From the NCBI RefSeq assembly GCF_001949145.1, contig NW_019091451.1:159806-223805 (forward strand): a stretch of DNA of 64,000 bases. The letters are read 5' to 3'. Source of the DNA: Acanthaster planci. Its lineage: Eukaryota > Echinodermata > Asteroidea > Valvatida > Acanthasteridae. Made by a program: the position numbers and the translations under genes. Under the pieces are notes generated by a model that worked only from the letters and a program-made list of their open reading frames with translations, had not been told where the DNA came from and did no database searches. Below, one piece after another: positions 12,990 through 25,100 of the stretch. Each line of letters starts with the position of its first letter. The stretch's first letter is position 1.

Positions 12990-15900
12990 ACGATCGTTAC
13001 TCTGGAAAACCATTTTTCATGGAGCAGCCTGTCGCAACTAATCCATCAGGTGATCTGATTTTACCAGGCAGTAGCCCGTGTCTAACAAATTCCTGATGCA
13101 GTTTTTGCAGGAGAGCGTGAAATTACCTCTGGGCTCAGTATTTGATGCCAAAACAATGTCTTGCCCACTCATGATTCGTGTAATGCACAGAGCGGACTCC
13201 ACATCGACTCACATTAGCTCAGGAAACTAGGCTAATCGCCACATGCTGATTAAGCGCCTTATGATGAGGCATCGATGGAAACTGCCACGTTGTGTCGTCC
13301 CTTTTATTCTGTCCTTACTTATCTCACCCTGACGGGGTCTGCGTCGTTACCATCTTATCGGCCACCGGCAGTGGCCGGCTTGAACAGCGCACGACCGTAG
13401 GCGCCGCATGCACTTTGCTCGAGGGTCCCGTCTCCTGACTGCCACGCGAGGAGGGACATTTTCTCTCGGGCTTGTATAAACTGCATCGTCGTCGTTCCCG
13501 TGGCAGCGGTAAATAATTTTTTGGCTTTGGGCAGGAAGGTCGATGCGGTCTCGCAGGTAAAGGCTGGCTGCGTATGTGATGGGAGAGATAAACTTCACCT
13601 CTGGGGGAATGACAACTCACTGCAAGATGCCATCTGCCCTGCCCACGCAGTATTTGCATTCAATTTACAATGCTCTTTTAATACACTTTGCATCTGAACT
13701 TAACCCTCCCCCCCAACAGCAAGCTTTTCCCCCACGTCACAGGGCAGTGCTCCCTGACAATGAAGACAATTTGCGTCTGAACTTTCGATTTCCCCCTGGT
13801 TGATTAATTGTATACTGCCTGATGTTTTGTCAAAGTTTTCTCCATATTAGTCGCCGAAAAACCAAGTGAAGTCAAAATAAAAGCTTGAATAATGCAAGCT
13901 TTATTTAGCATTGCTGGGAGGTTACTGTCAAGGTTTCGCAATCTCACGTAAGTGATCAGCCCTTAGTTTAAGCGTACAGGAGTAACATGTTATTGCACAT
14001 TCGTCGGATATTGCATCAAGTCACGCAAATCAAAGCATATTACATTATACCACGCCACTGACGCAAAGCGACGTCAGCGCTTCTTCCATCATTCCATAGC
14101 ATCCTCGTACAAACTGGTACACCCTGCTCCGTCATTTCCGTAATGTGTTCCTTGGATTCTCCGCGAGTGAACCAGCCATCATAATAAATTGACAATTGTG
14201 GGGGGATGTTGTTTTCAGTGGAGAGAACCGAAAAAGCACTTAACCTTGAGGATGCTGTCGGCAGTTAGCTGTTTCTATCGACTTCAGCTGTCCTGAGTGA
14301 GATTTAGAGTTAGGCCTATCGTGCTTATAAAATCCAGATAATATCGAAGGAATAGGCTATTGAATTTGAATAGCACAATGCCGATGGTGTTTACCTTCGT
14401 ACTTTCACATTTAGGCACGACTTTGCAACAATTTCTGACAACTCGATCAGACTGCTTGACAATCATATGCTTTATATGGTAATTTCACAGTTTTATGGGA
14501 GCCGAGGTCAGCAATCTAAACGAATAACCATTCCGACAACGAACAAACGGTGTCGGTACAGGCACACACGAACGGAATTGGAAACGACGTTCTCGGCCAA
14601 AAAAGAATAAGGCGACTTTAAAGTATAGCCGCAATGATTATTTTTAGAACAATTTTTCTGCAACTTTCTGTACTCTTCTTCAATGTATAAAAACTCTTTT
14701 ACACTCCAATTTGGTTAAATGCAATGAAAAGTGCACTTTTTTGAACACTTAAAATTATCTATGCTTCCCTGGACAACTGAGGGCGCAGTTGCTGTGATGT
14801 CATCTAGGGAAGATATAGTTCATTGCAAAGATTGTTCTTTTAAACATGTGAACCCTGAATTTACTTACAGAAAACATTTCTAAGAAAAGCGTCGATGTCA
14901 TTTATTACTGTGTAAATAAACAACAATTAATCAGAGGAGAAGAGAGAAAACAAGAAAATTTAGTCCCGCAAAATATACAGAACTGTATGGCTTTTTGTGT
15001 GTAGGTTTTCTTCCTGGGATAGCATCGCAATTTTGCTCATGTATATGGAAATACTCATCAGCTTAAAAACCAAATGGCAGCAAAATGCCCTTTGAAATAG
15101 TGGGGAAAAAAGTTAACAATTAGGTTAAATGAGATACAAAGGTGCATTTTTAATGTCTTTACTGATTGTAGCTGCCCTTAATGTTCAACAGCAGCTCACA
15201 GAAGATCCTTGCAAGGCACCTGTTTTATTAATTTTCGGTCCTCTTTTGGCACCGATGTGCTCGAGCAGTCTTCCCGCTTAGGTGAGGCAAGTTTGATAAG
15301 CGACAATTTGTTAACTACTGTTCGATTTTGCCTGGTTCCTGGTTTAAATTGCCTGCATAGGTTACCAGTCAAAATCGACCGTAGGTGGATAGGTTATTGT
15401 TGATCAAACTTGCACGTGGTTGTTTACCAGATTGTGAGCGTCGCCGTTCAAGAAGTTGCAGTAATTCTAGGCTATTGTTACTATTCACGTCAATAGCTCA
15501 TTCAGCCAGCTTCATGAATTTTATCCTTTGGATGGGCTGATTTTTAATTACTTACCATGTTTTCAGTTATTCTAAATAGGAGGCAGTTTCGCCCCCAGCA
15601 ATGAGATACTACAGGGGAAACACCCGTGGACAGTCTTAGTATCATGTTTCTTGGCATTCCTTGTTTAAAAACGTGCGTTGGTTTATTCGGACCCCTCCAC
15701 AAGCACAAAATAAAACCGACGTTATGCGAATGCCGAAATAAACTACTCGTAGTCGTGACTTAACGCTCACTCGGTCCCGGAGCCAGGGAAGTGTTTTACC
15801 TGCTAATCAAACAATCGTCTGAAAAATGACCGATTCCTGCGTGCGTCTCGCCGCGCGTATAGGATCGGTACCAGCCGTTAGCTAACAATAAGCACACACC

Positions 15901-16724
15901 GACCGTTGTGCCACGCGGCGTTGTCTGCTGGTAAACGAATTGGCGGTCACGTCCGCGGCTTTCTCATTTTGTCTGCCACCCTTAATGACGCTGTCCTTTT
16001 TTAAACGCTCGACGGAAGTGCTGCATGAATCATTGTGTACTTTAGCGCAACAAAAAAAGGAGAAATTCCGATCGTGGTAATTTTCGCGTTTCGGGGATTA
16101 ATTAAATTAGGATACTTCGGTCGGTGTCGTTTTTCATCACATTCTGTCATTTAGCCGCGACGGGTGAGACACACTATCCCAGCGCAAGCTTTGCTGAAGG
16201 GCTTTTCTCGTCAAACGTAAACGTTATTACCTTTCGCTGTCTTAATAATACTAATGTTAGCTCATGACATAACCGAACTTGACCGAGGTCTTCGTCGACG
16301 ATTACAGGAGTGGTCGATGCACCAAGGAGAGGGGGCCACTGATTGAAAATCGGGGCATTGCCCACTGCCGGTTACGCCGAAAAAAAATTGGTTCCTCGGG
16401 TTTCACTTTTAGTATCATGTTGAAGGACGCTGCTGCTGTGAAGTGAAAACATCTCCTCAAGATAGATGTCTCCTAGGTACCTGGGTGTAGAACGGATACC
16501 GGTTGCCTTTGTAAAAGCAGCGCGTCAGGTGCGGCACGATTTTGTTTCGTATTTTATCGTGTGATCAGTCATTTAATATTGGCACAATCAACCGTGTAAG
16601 ATATTGAACGTAACACCTGTCTTATTTGAGACGCCTCAACTACCAAAGTGTCAGATATCCCATGTGAGTTGAAATAAAACAGCACATACTTTGAAGGAAA
16701 GGGGATGGTCATTCATGTTCACTT
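12990..16724. other. Intergenic, no supported gene
   Basis: 13320-13560 is GC-rich with overlapping open frames on both strands but no recognisable product or splice-site pair. 15770-16380 contains several CpG-rich patches. Nothing is assignable. Confidence 0.45.
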
Positions 16725-16963
16725 CACTGTAAAACTATGGTGTTAAAATCAACACTTTTTTGTGTTATTAGATGACCACACCGTAGGGTGTTAATTTAAT
16801 TTAACACCACAGGTGTTACTTTGCACATCTGTAAGTGCTACACTTGAGGGTGTTGACAGTAACCCCAAATAACACCAAAATTTGTAACACCAGTGAAAAG
16901 GGTTGGTGTAGTCCTGTGATAACACCGGGGGTGTTAAATTTAACACCCCAGTTTGTTGCAGTG
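16725..16963. mobile_element. Short transposon with CACTG termini and GGTGTTAA repeats
   Basis: The left end CACTGTAAAACTATGGTGTTAA and right end TTAACACCCCAGTTTGTTGCAGTG are inverted relatives, giving an element of 239 bases. The interior is a degenerate series of ggtgttaa/ttaacacc units in both orientations, including taatttaatttaacacc and gtgttaaatttaacac. It has no coding capacity, so it is a non-autonomous DNA transposon (MITE). No convincing target-site duplication is visible at these edges. Confidence 0.7.
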
Positions 16964-19700
16964 TCTGTGCATGTTATTATCTCCCTGATGCAAAAAGATT
17001 ACATCTTACAAATATCAAGTCGTTCTTCTTAATGTAAATGATATTTGGTTAAATAACATCATCCAGATATTGCTAAGCCTTTTAAAACTTAAATGAAATT
17101 CTCAAATCATCGTATGACATTAAATAAACGCACGCTAGTTTAGGTTTTGCCTCACTATTCCGAGCATATTTTACGAGTGTATTTCCCTAGAAGTGTAACA
17201 AATCATGCATGTAGTAATGACGAAAAGCCTAAAACCACTATTCAGTTTGGCTATCTCAACCAACTTCGGTAGACGAAATGCAGGAGGGCACACTTGGATT
17301 CCACTGACTATCGTTGTTTATCTCTATAAACAGCTCTGACACCGACAACACTATGACTTCGGGCGCGTTCAATTTATTATCTCCCCCGTGCTTTCACAAT
17401 CGTGTCTTAAGCGCGACTATACGCTCGATTTAACACTCACGTGACTCCCACCTGTACTTGAGCTTGGCCGAAATAAGTTCCTCGCCGAGCCCTCGGTTAC
17501 TTGTGAATATGACAGAGTGCGAAACGATGCGAAGGAACGTTGACACCGTTGTAACACACTTCAGAAAAATCGCTGGAAACTGTGGGGCAGATCGGCTCAT
17601 CAAGTCAAGTACGGTCTGCGGAAGAAAGGCCAGAAATGTGTTTGGTCGTCGTGGCTTTGAAGAGTTCGAAATCATTTCACAGGGTTATTTTTTCGTTACA
17701 TGACCTGTTGGCCCAGTCGGGGAACCTCGATTGTTACCCGAGATTGATGGGTTGCACTACACTAAATACGTGTCCGTAGAAATCAGTGCAAATCCTGGCA
17801 GAAATAGCGCCGCCTGGTGACTCTCGGGAACAGGTCGGTTCATTTACTGTGTTTCACTAAGAATTCAAGATTATGACCACATGTTCTTTTTTTTCACTTT
17901 CATAAATGTTAGTCACAGTAATCGTTTTTATTCGCCTTGCCCCGAAAATACCTTCAAAATAGTACTAAAACTATGCGCTCCGGTCTAAATGCAGCAGCCC
18001 GCCTCCATGTAATTTATAGGCCCACCGTAAGCTGCAGGTTTTTGTGAACGAAATATCCCTAGTTGGAAACCACAAAGTCCCGTACTCGTGATTAAGACAA
18101 ATATCTCTATGAACGGTCCCCATTATGGCACCTCTTATTGTAAATAACCCATGGGATCACAAGAATGAGCATGCGCTGAGAAATCTAGCGATTTATTGGA
18201 AATGTACCCTTCGCTTATTACCGCAGACTGCGCGTGTCCGTGACGACACCACGGAGAGCACGGTCGAAGTAATGTAACACGCCGATATGAACAGAAATAT
18301 GACTCTTACGAGCGCTTGGTGGGTACCCACATATATTGAGGGCGCTATTTAGCTTTTCCAAATATGCATACATGTACGTATTGAGCGATTGAAAAAACAG
18401 GAGCTACGCCATCAAACCTATTCGTAATCTCAGTCGCTAACTGACGTGCTATATTTAATATCCAAGTGTGCATGACACCGAACAAAGTGGACAAATTATG
18501 ATAAAGATGTTTGGTGAGTTCTTAGGTGCAGAGTTCAGGTAGTGTTAGCGCAGATATTAATCCTATTAAGAGCAATATGATTGCCGATCTGTATGCTTTA
18601 GCCATCAGTAATTTAACTTTAACCAAGTCAGTACGGGGACCGAAAAGAAGTGTCAGTTACAAAATATCTCCAACGAATAGCGACTCATTCTTTTTAAAAT
18701 TATTGTTTGTAATAAGACAATCGGTGCGGAACTGATCGAATTATGCAATATGGTAAAATAACTCGTCAGTTCAAGCTTTGTTCTGATTTTATATTTCCAG
18801 TTCACTCAAGTCTCCTGTTTGGCACCGAGCAGATAATGAAATGACTCTTTACATCTGTTTTATCCCTTGCGGTAACATCGAGAATGGTAAATGAAATACA
18901 GCCGAACAAAGTTTTTGTCGTGTTTCTGAACGGCTGCAGTGCCCTGTAAATATTTGTCCCTAGATTTTGACTTTTTTTGTTATGCAAGAGAACGGGAATA
19001 TAATCCGCTTATTTCCTTTGAAGGTATAGTAATGATTATGTAATGTTCGATATCATAAAGCGACAAGATATTAGTAATCGGCTCATATTTCATCTGAAAT
19101 CACTGAATTAAGCAACGCGGTCATAACAGCGTCCTCATTCCTGCCTTGCTTCCAAGCTAGTGCGTACCAAGACAGAGCAGGACGTCTGACAGTTCACCAA
19201 AATGTAAGTTTTGGAATTTAATAGAAAAATAAAGGGTAGAGTAACGTTGAATATTTGTTTCAACTCTATTTCTGTATAGTTCACTCTTCTCATAATTATG
19301 TCAAAATTAGTTCCAAAAACTTACTCTGATTTTCAGGCCTAGCAGGCGCCTGCAGGCTAGTGTTTCTTCAGACTGTTAGTCAATATTGTAAGCAGTAAAA
19401 CCGTTCAAGATCGCCAACCGTTAGCTATTTAATAAGGCTGCATGTGCATGTCTACCTGCTTTAAAAGATTTTCTATGTGCAACTGCCTTTCAAGTTGTAG
19501 CCATTTCTAAATTACCAGTCTGTACTACTTTATAAAAGACATTTCATTACACCTTTTGTTTGAAATTTCCATTACATTTCAAACGACAAACTTCCCTAAA
19601 GATAGCACAAACCTTCTGCTTCTAAAGTTGAAAAAAATTGCCTCAGTCCGGCCTTTTTGCCTTTAAAATATATTTTCGTGGGCATTAAAGGGAAGGAGTG
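16964..19700. other. Intergenic, upstream of EGF-peptide gene
   Basis: At 17458-17700 both strands stay open for 81 codons. The plus-strand reading has plausible composition but no family resemblance, so I do not call it. CTCF-like motifs occur at 17807-17820 and 18336-18350. A 12-base perfect palindrome (GCAGGCGCCTGC) is at 19342-19353. Confidence 0.45.
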
Positions 19701-19864
19701 AAAGAGTCCCACCCCACGTTTCTTTTGCTTCCGTGGGAATTACCGTCGCGACACTTTCCCAGAAATGGTAATTAACGCTCATGCTTAATTATTTCTCATC
19801 ATCTGCAAGAACTAGCATCACTAAAAACGATTTTTTTAATCGTTTGCACCAGAAACTGAGCAGC

Positions 19865-20473
19865 ATGAGGGCCGTAGCAGTGATTTTGCTTCTGTGTGTA
19901 GTTGTTGCCATTCATTTCGGATCGGCCGACGCTCGTAAGTTTCTTTCTTTGATGCAAACTCTAAAGATAACTTTTTCAGTTGAAATCATCTCAACATCCA
20001 AAAACATGAGATCCGTCATGTACACGCCAGTAAAGACCCAAATTACAGTTGTGAACATAGTAAGTAAAGTGGTTGTGTGAATGCCATTTCTGACATAATG
20101 ATAGTGTACACTAGCTCATTGCTGGATTGGAGATGTAGAAACCCATGTACGCACAGGCACGACTACCCTCGGCTGGACTATAGCACCGCACCCAAGGCAG
20201 CCGCAATTGACTTATCAGAGCGAATGACAAATCTGTTTGAGCATGTTGTAGTCTCCAACTTCAGCCTTTCTCAGAAATGGGCTTTTTTTGTACGCATCAA
20301 CAGGGGCGTGCAACAGTTGCGCCTGCATCAACGCCTCTCCCAGCGAGAGCTGCGTCAATGGCTACTGCCGCATGAGCCGAGGGACCGCCATCTGCATCTG
20401 CTACGACGGGTACCAGGGCAATCGGTGCCAAGACCAAGTCCGTTCTGCCTCCCGCTCTTTCTTTGGTAAATAA
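19865..20473 (+). CDS. Secreted single-EGF-domain cysteine-rich peptide (2 exons)
   Basis: Exon 1 is 19865-19934, exon 2 is 20304-20473, with a GTAAGT...CAACAG intron of 369 bases (phase 1). The spliced frame is 79 residues. Residues 1-23 form a signal peptide (Met-Arg, a hydrophobic core ILLLCVVVAI, then an Ala-Asp-Ala cleavage motif). The mature part (about 56 residues) has eight cysteines. The last six follow C-x8-C-x4-C-x8-C-x-C-x8-C, close to the EGF spacing, and end with the GYxGxRCQ signature of EGF-family domains. Two further cysteines precede them (C-x2-C-x-C). An Asn-Ala-Ser sequon lies between the third and fourth cysteines. The chain ends in Phe-Phe-Gly-Lys, a possible amidation signal. 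ATG 19865 has A at -3; an in-frame ATG at 19781 has poor context and would bury the signal peptide. The likely role is an extracellular signal, growth factor or defence peptide; the receptor is unknown. The intron and junction are inferred, not transcript-proven. Confidence 0.75.
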
Positions 20474-20498
20474 GGTGAGTGGACGTGCGAACCTGGAG

Positions 20499-20504
20499 AA
20501 TAAA
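20499..20504 (+). terminator. Poly(A) signal of EGF-peptide gene
   Basis: AATAAA 25 bases after the TAA stop, giving a very short 3' UTR. A strong donor-like AG|GTGAGT sits directly after the stop (20474/20475), so a spliced 3' UTR ending near a second AATAAA at 20721-20726 is also possible. Confidence 0.55.
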
Positions 20505-21170
20505 GAGGCATAAATAATTGATACAGTGCAGCAAAAGAATAAGTTAACGGCGCAACAAAGCCAACCAGTTGTGCTTCTTTCTTTAGATTTTATACCAAAC
20601 TTATTAGTATTCAGTGGCCAATTGTCCATTCAGTCCATGGTTGTAAATCATGAAACCTTTAGACATGTCCGTGCTTTCAATTTGTGTTCACTCAGTTGTT
20701 TTTATCTTTGCTACAGACCCAATAAAGATTATCCATGCGATGAGTACCACTGAACTCCCGACGGAACTACATGTGCCTCCCCCAGTTATAATTATAGCGT
20801 ATGCCGTACAGTGAAGACAAAGCGTTATTCAGTTACAAGAGTAACAAGAGTTACAAGAGATCATCCCCAAAAGACTCCACTTTACAATAATTTTTACTTA
20901 ACGTAACCACTTAAAACACCCATGGAATACATCGAACGAAAATCGAATCAAGCTGGCAGATGTGAAGTTGTTATAGGCTTCTGCCACGATTATTGTTTGT
21001 GCATCGAGTGGCGAAGAACTTGGTAACTTTTCTCTTTGAAGAATCATCACGAGAGAAGAAGAGAAACATTGAATCGTCTGTCACAGTGGGAGTTGTTTTG
21101 ATGCCTGCTGGACGTCATTTTGAAACAGTGCGTTTTCAAATTGTAACGGGAACAGAAAGAACAAGTCAAC

Positions 21171-21359
21171 ACGGGCGTTTCAAAATACTGCGCCCTCAAG
21201 AGTTTGCGAGGCGATGACGAGTGGGCGAGGCGATGACCAATCACAATGCACGAAATCTGGCGACCCAATGCGCGTTTTAAAAGGGTCGACAGATTTCGCG
21301 CGTTGCAAATAGCCAACGCAATGCAGACTCTTGGAGGCGCACTATTGTGAATTGCCTGT
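21171..21359. mobile_element. Family D foldback element, copy 1
   Basis: Related to the cleaner copy at 46423-46593. The ends acgggcgttt and aattgcctgt are inverted relatives, with inner blocks ccaatcacaatgcacgaaatctg and cagatttcgcgcgttgcaaat. This copy is degraded and carries an internal duplication of gaggcgatga (about 21209-21236). Non-autonomous, no coding capacity. Confidence 0.75.
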
Positions 21360-21758
21360 ATTAGGGTGACACATTGTATTATTTTCTATCACAAATGAAT
21401 ATGTTGCGTTTATCCCCAGCATAAGGTATTTTAAAAAAAATTCTTCAAGAGTTACGTTAATTCCTTGTCCAAATGTACCTAAAGTCTTAAATAATAAAGC
21501 CTTTAATTCTCTTATCAAATGTATTGTGAAGTAACTAGTGGTATAATCTTGTTTTGATTTAGCTTTGAGTTTGGTAAGAAAACTTGGAAGCCATTAGTGA
21601 GCGTGTCATTATCATGTGTTCTCATTGAAAATGTTTCCACCCCTTACGACGGTTGAAGCGTTGCACCATTGTGTTCTCATCATTCAGTGCATGCATCGGT
21701 TTCTGCTTCAATCACGCTTATAGCCAATTGGTGTCAAGTTCTGTTGTTTTTGCGCAAG

Positions 21759-21920
21759 GGCGCCATCTAGCGGTGGAGTCATTTGTCGATGCACATCTCG
21801 CTGGGCTGAGACAGCAATTCAGGTTTAATAGCGCCCTCGATAGTAAGTCTGCGAACATAAACCTAAATTTACCGGTTCAGGTTGTAAACCAGAATACAGA
21901 TTGACGAAAGCGCCATCTAT
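21759..21920. promoter_or_regulatory. Cluster of CTCF-like motifs
   Basis: GCGCCATCTAGCGG (21760-21773) is, in reverse complement, 13 of 14 positions of the CTCF core CCASYAGRKGGCRS. Weaker relatives are GCGCCCTCGATAG (21831-21843) and GCGCCATCTAT (21910-21920). Motif matches alone do not show binding; they may be part of a repeat. Confidence 0.35.
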
Positions 21921-22104
21921 AACATGCATAATGTCATATACCAGCAAAATTTGAAAAGTAAAAATCCCTAAAACATGTAGATGTTCAAGACGTACGTGTA
22001 CATCGTATGAAACCTTCATTCAACACAAGTGTACCCTCTGTCAAATTGGCAGTGCCTTTTCGTCGGTATTTTCGCAAGAGGTACTTCCTAAGCCTAGTAC
22101 TTCT

Positions 22105-22125
22105 AAAAAAAAAAAAAAAAAAAAA
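22105..22125. repeat. Poly(A) tract
   Basis: Twenty-one consecutive A. It could be the tail of a retroposed sequence, but no body with a matching target duplication was identified upstream. Confidence 0.9.
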
Positions 22126-22129
22126 GATG

Positions 22130-25100
22130 CTGCACTTTATTGCATAGATAAAAGCTTAGATCGTTGTTAAAAGCTGGTACCCTTTAAGTACGAGGATCAC
22201 AAAGCCTTCTACGAAGAGAGAGAGAGAGAAAGGAATTAGGGGCCAGCTTAATATGTAAAGTGGTCCTGTCGCGGTTGCTGTAACCCTCGGTTCCGTGTCT
22301 CCGTCTAAAGAGGGCGGTATAGTGCGCAGTCTTCAGTAATTATCAGCACGGGTGTTGCTTTTACTTGTATAAAAAACAGTGAGTTATCCTACTTCCACAA
22401 AACGTGGTGTCCCTCGAGTTTGTAAGAACAGCATGGTTCTTTTGTTCTTCTTTTAACTTCGTGTCTCATTTTGATGTAGTGGGACCGTGTTTGTATTACT
22501 GCCTCAGTCAGGTAATTACCACTTGACGTTTGATAAATTCTGTCATATAGCGCCCCAAATGAAAAGTTTAGCGGCGGTCTTTTGTCCGTTAACTACATTG
22601 GCTGTACTGACAGTGATTTGTTCCAAGGGCCACAAAATAAATTTCCAAAAGACACAATGTATGCAAGTATCCTGTCTTGCTGAAATTTCTATTCTATTCT
22701 ATTTTTAATTAAGGGAGTTATTTTATTCCTGGTTTTGTTTTTATTATTTCTTGAGTATTCTTTACTTCTAGGTTTTCCTCCTCTTTCGTTTCAACTTAAA
22801 TATTTCGACACTGTTGGATAGTTAAGAATGTTTAATTAACACTAGTACTCCGGGCGTCGCAGGTTCAAAGACGCCCTTGATACCATTTCCGGGTTCATCC
22901 TGCTACTGAGTGATGTTTGTTGTTCTATGGGCTTGATTTGTTTTGTATAATGTGAAACCCTACGGGCGATAGGCAAAATAATATCGAACTTACTCCAAAA
23001 ATCAATCAGTTTGGTGGCGTACTGATTAACTATTACTTTCCTAACACTGACATTACAAATCATGAATGTATTTCAGCGCTGTCCTTACATCCAGTTCAAT
23101 ATTTCATATTTCTGCCTGCAGTACCTGAGTCATTTTTCAACATTTACGGAGGAGGGGGTCATAAATGCGTCTTTGGGGAAACGTGAGTAAAAAGAATATC
23201 TTCAAGTATCAGATAACTTAAAAGTTAAGGGAGCAGACTGTGACTTTCATTGCTATGGTCGGTCGTAGCGACCTTCGCTTGACCATTTGGGGGCTCCGTA
23301 CACAGATTTCCCACACGGCATTGGTATTGGTAGCAAGTTTGTTTTGCCTTGTCTGCTCTACTATCGACGATTTTTTCCCAAAGTTCCTTAAAAGTGATCA
23401 CCAAAGTAAACAAACGCATGGCCTCGCGCACCGCTGAAAACCAAAGATTCATATTTCTTTACATGGCGTCCGTGTTGAAAATCAGATAGGGTTGAATTGG
23501 GAGACGTGAGGGCGCTGTTGACATTTTGCTGACATTTTCTGGCGTGCCAGAGGGCTTGGCTCAGCGATAACAAAATTGAAAACAAAATGGTGCAGTGAAT
23601 TTGACGAAGCTGATCAAGAGTTCCTTCGATAGTTAGAAATTGGTAATTTCATTAATACGATTTCATTTATTCTCTCAACTATTATTAACGGACAACTCCC
23701 TGGTAACGTTTTTTTTTCACATATACCAACTGTTACACGAAGTGAGCCTAATGCCTGTATGAGCACTGAAATGGGTTCGTGAGCGCACTTTAATTTGTAA
23801 TTGAAGTCGCCAAAGAGATGCAACGTTTTCTCATCAGGGACTCAATGATGTTGCCAGTGTTTCGACTTTAGTAATCTCCTATCATTTGTTTGGATACTGA
23901 AGAGGCTGGGCGCTGTTGCTAAAGCGAATTCCATTCGAACATTAGTCCTACTCGCTAAAGCAATTGTTGCTAGTCCTGCAGTTCCCGGCCATTGATGGCA
24001 ATGTCAGACTGAACTCGTGCAGTGGATTGTCATTACGAAGAGTTTCTCTTCCAGGCCTTGTTTATCATCGGAGGCTTTTGTCATCAACCACTTTCTAATC
24101 CATGAGTGGCCGTGAAAATACATCGACGACAGAGTTCATCCAAATCTATTGGTGGTCCAGTGCCTTATTGGTTCATTTTGCAGGGGACACTTGGGGCGGT
24201 CATTTTCGGGAAGGGCACGTAACGATCAGAACTACCTCGTTCTCATGAAGTGAAAGGTAAAACGCTGCCCAAGACGGACTGTCTAGAGATGTTTTTCCTT
24301 CTCTGATTTCTTAACGGGGACACAGGGGGGTCGTGCTGCTTATTCCCCTATCTTTCAGTCATACCCCTGTGGTGGTCATTCGGGACAGCTGAAATCTGGA
24401 AGTGGTGATGTACGGATCTACCTCTCTAAGATGCTGCGATGAGATGGCTGTGGAAGTGGACCACTTAGCCAACTGACGCACTCCGGTCTAGTGCTAAGCC
24501 ACCTGTTCGCGGCATGAGGAGTCTGTGATCACTGCACGCAAGAGATCCGTTTTCTAATATAGCTATGTCGGACCTTTTGTAACAGCGTCCCGAGCATGCA
24601 GTTTGCAAAAGACGAGCAAGGGATTACTCCGAATTAGATAACCATTCGTTAACCCAAATGAGAACGTTTGGAATGCGCGGTGCTGATCGACTGGGTGGTT
24701 TGGCCTAACGTAAAAGCCAGGCATTCCTTGGCATGAGTTGTTTTCGACAAGCTGGTAGCTGATAACTCTGGCTAGTGAGAAATTTGAAAAAAAATCTCAG
24801 AACCTACAATGAGAAGTTTTAGATCAAATGCCAGTTGTTTACCACGGCTTGTTGTCAGCACTCTGCAAATGTGTTACCTCCTCAGCATCACATGCAAGAA
24901 AATATAATTATCTGTACAAGACATTTGTGGACAACGCTTAGTGTCCTAAATATATTAGGAACAGCTCGTGGTGTTAACTGTTATGTTGTTTGGAATCTTT
25001 GTACTTTAGTGCCTATTTACACACTGAAAGTACTTGTAGATGACAGTGATTTGCATTTCAATGATATTTTGGAAAATGTACCAATTTTAATGGTCCTTAA

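Noticed and set aside
17458-17703. 81-codon frame with plausible composition
   Set aside because: Open equally on both strands and no homology I can recall; not enough to call an exon.
19781-19864. Longer N-terminus for the EGF peptide from the ATG at 19781
   Set aside because: Poor start context, and it would bury the signal peptide 28 residues inside the protein.
22105-22125. A processed pseudogene ending in the A21 tract
   Set aside because: No coding remnant or flanking target duplication upstream could be identified.
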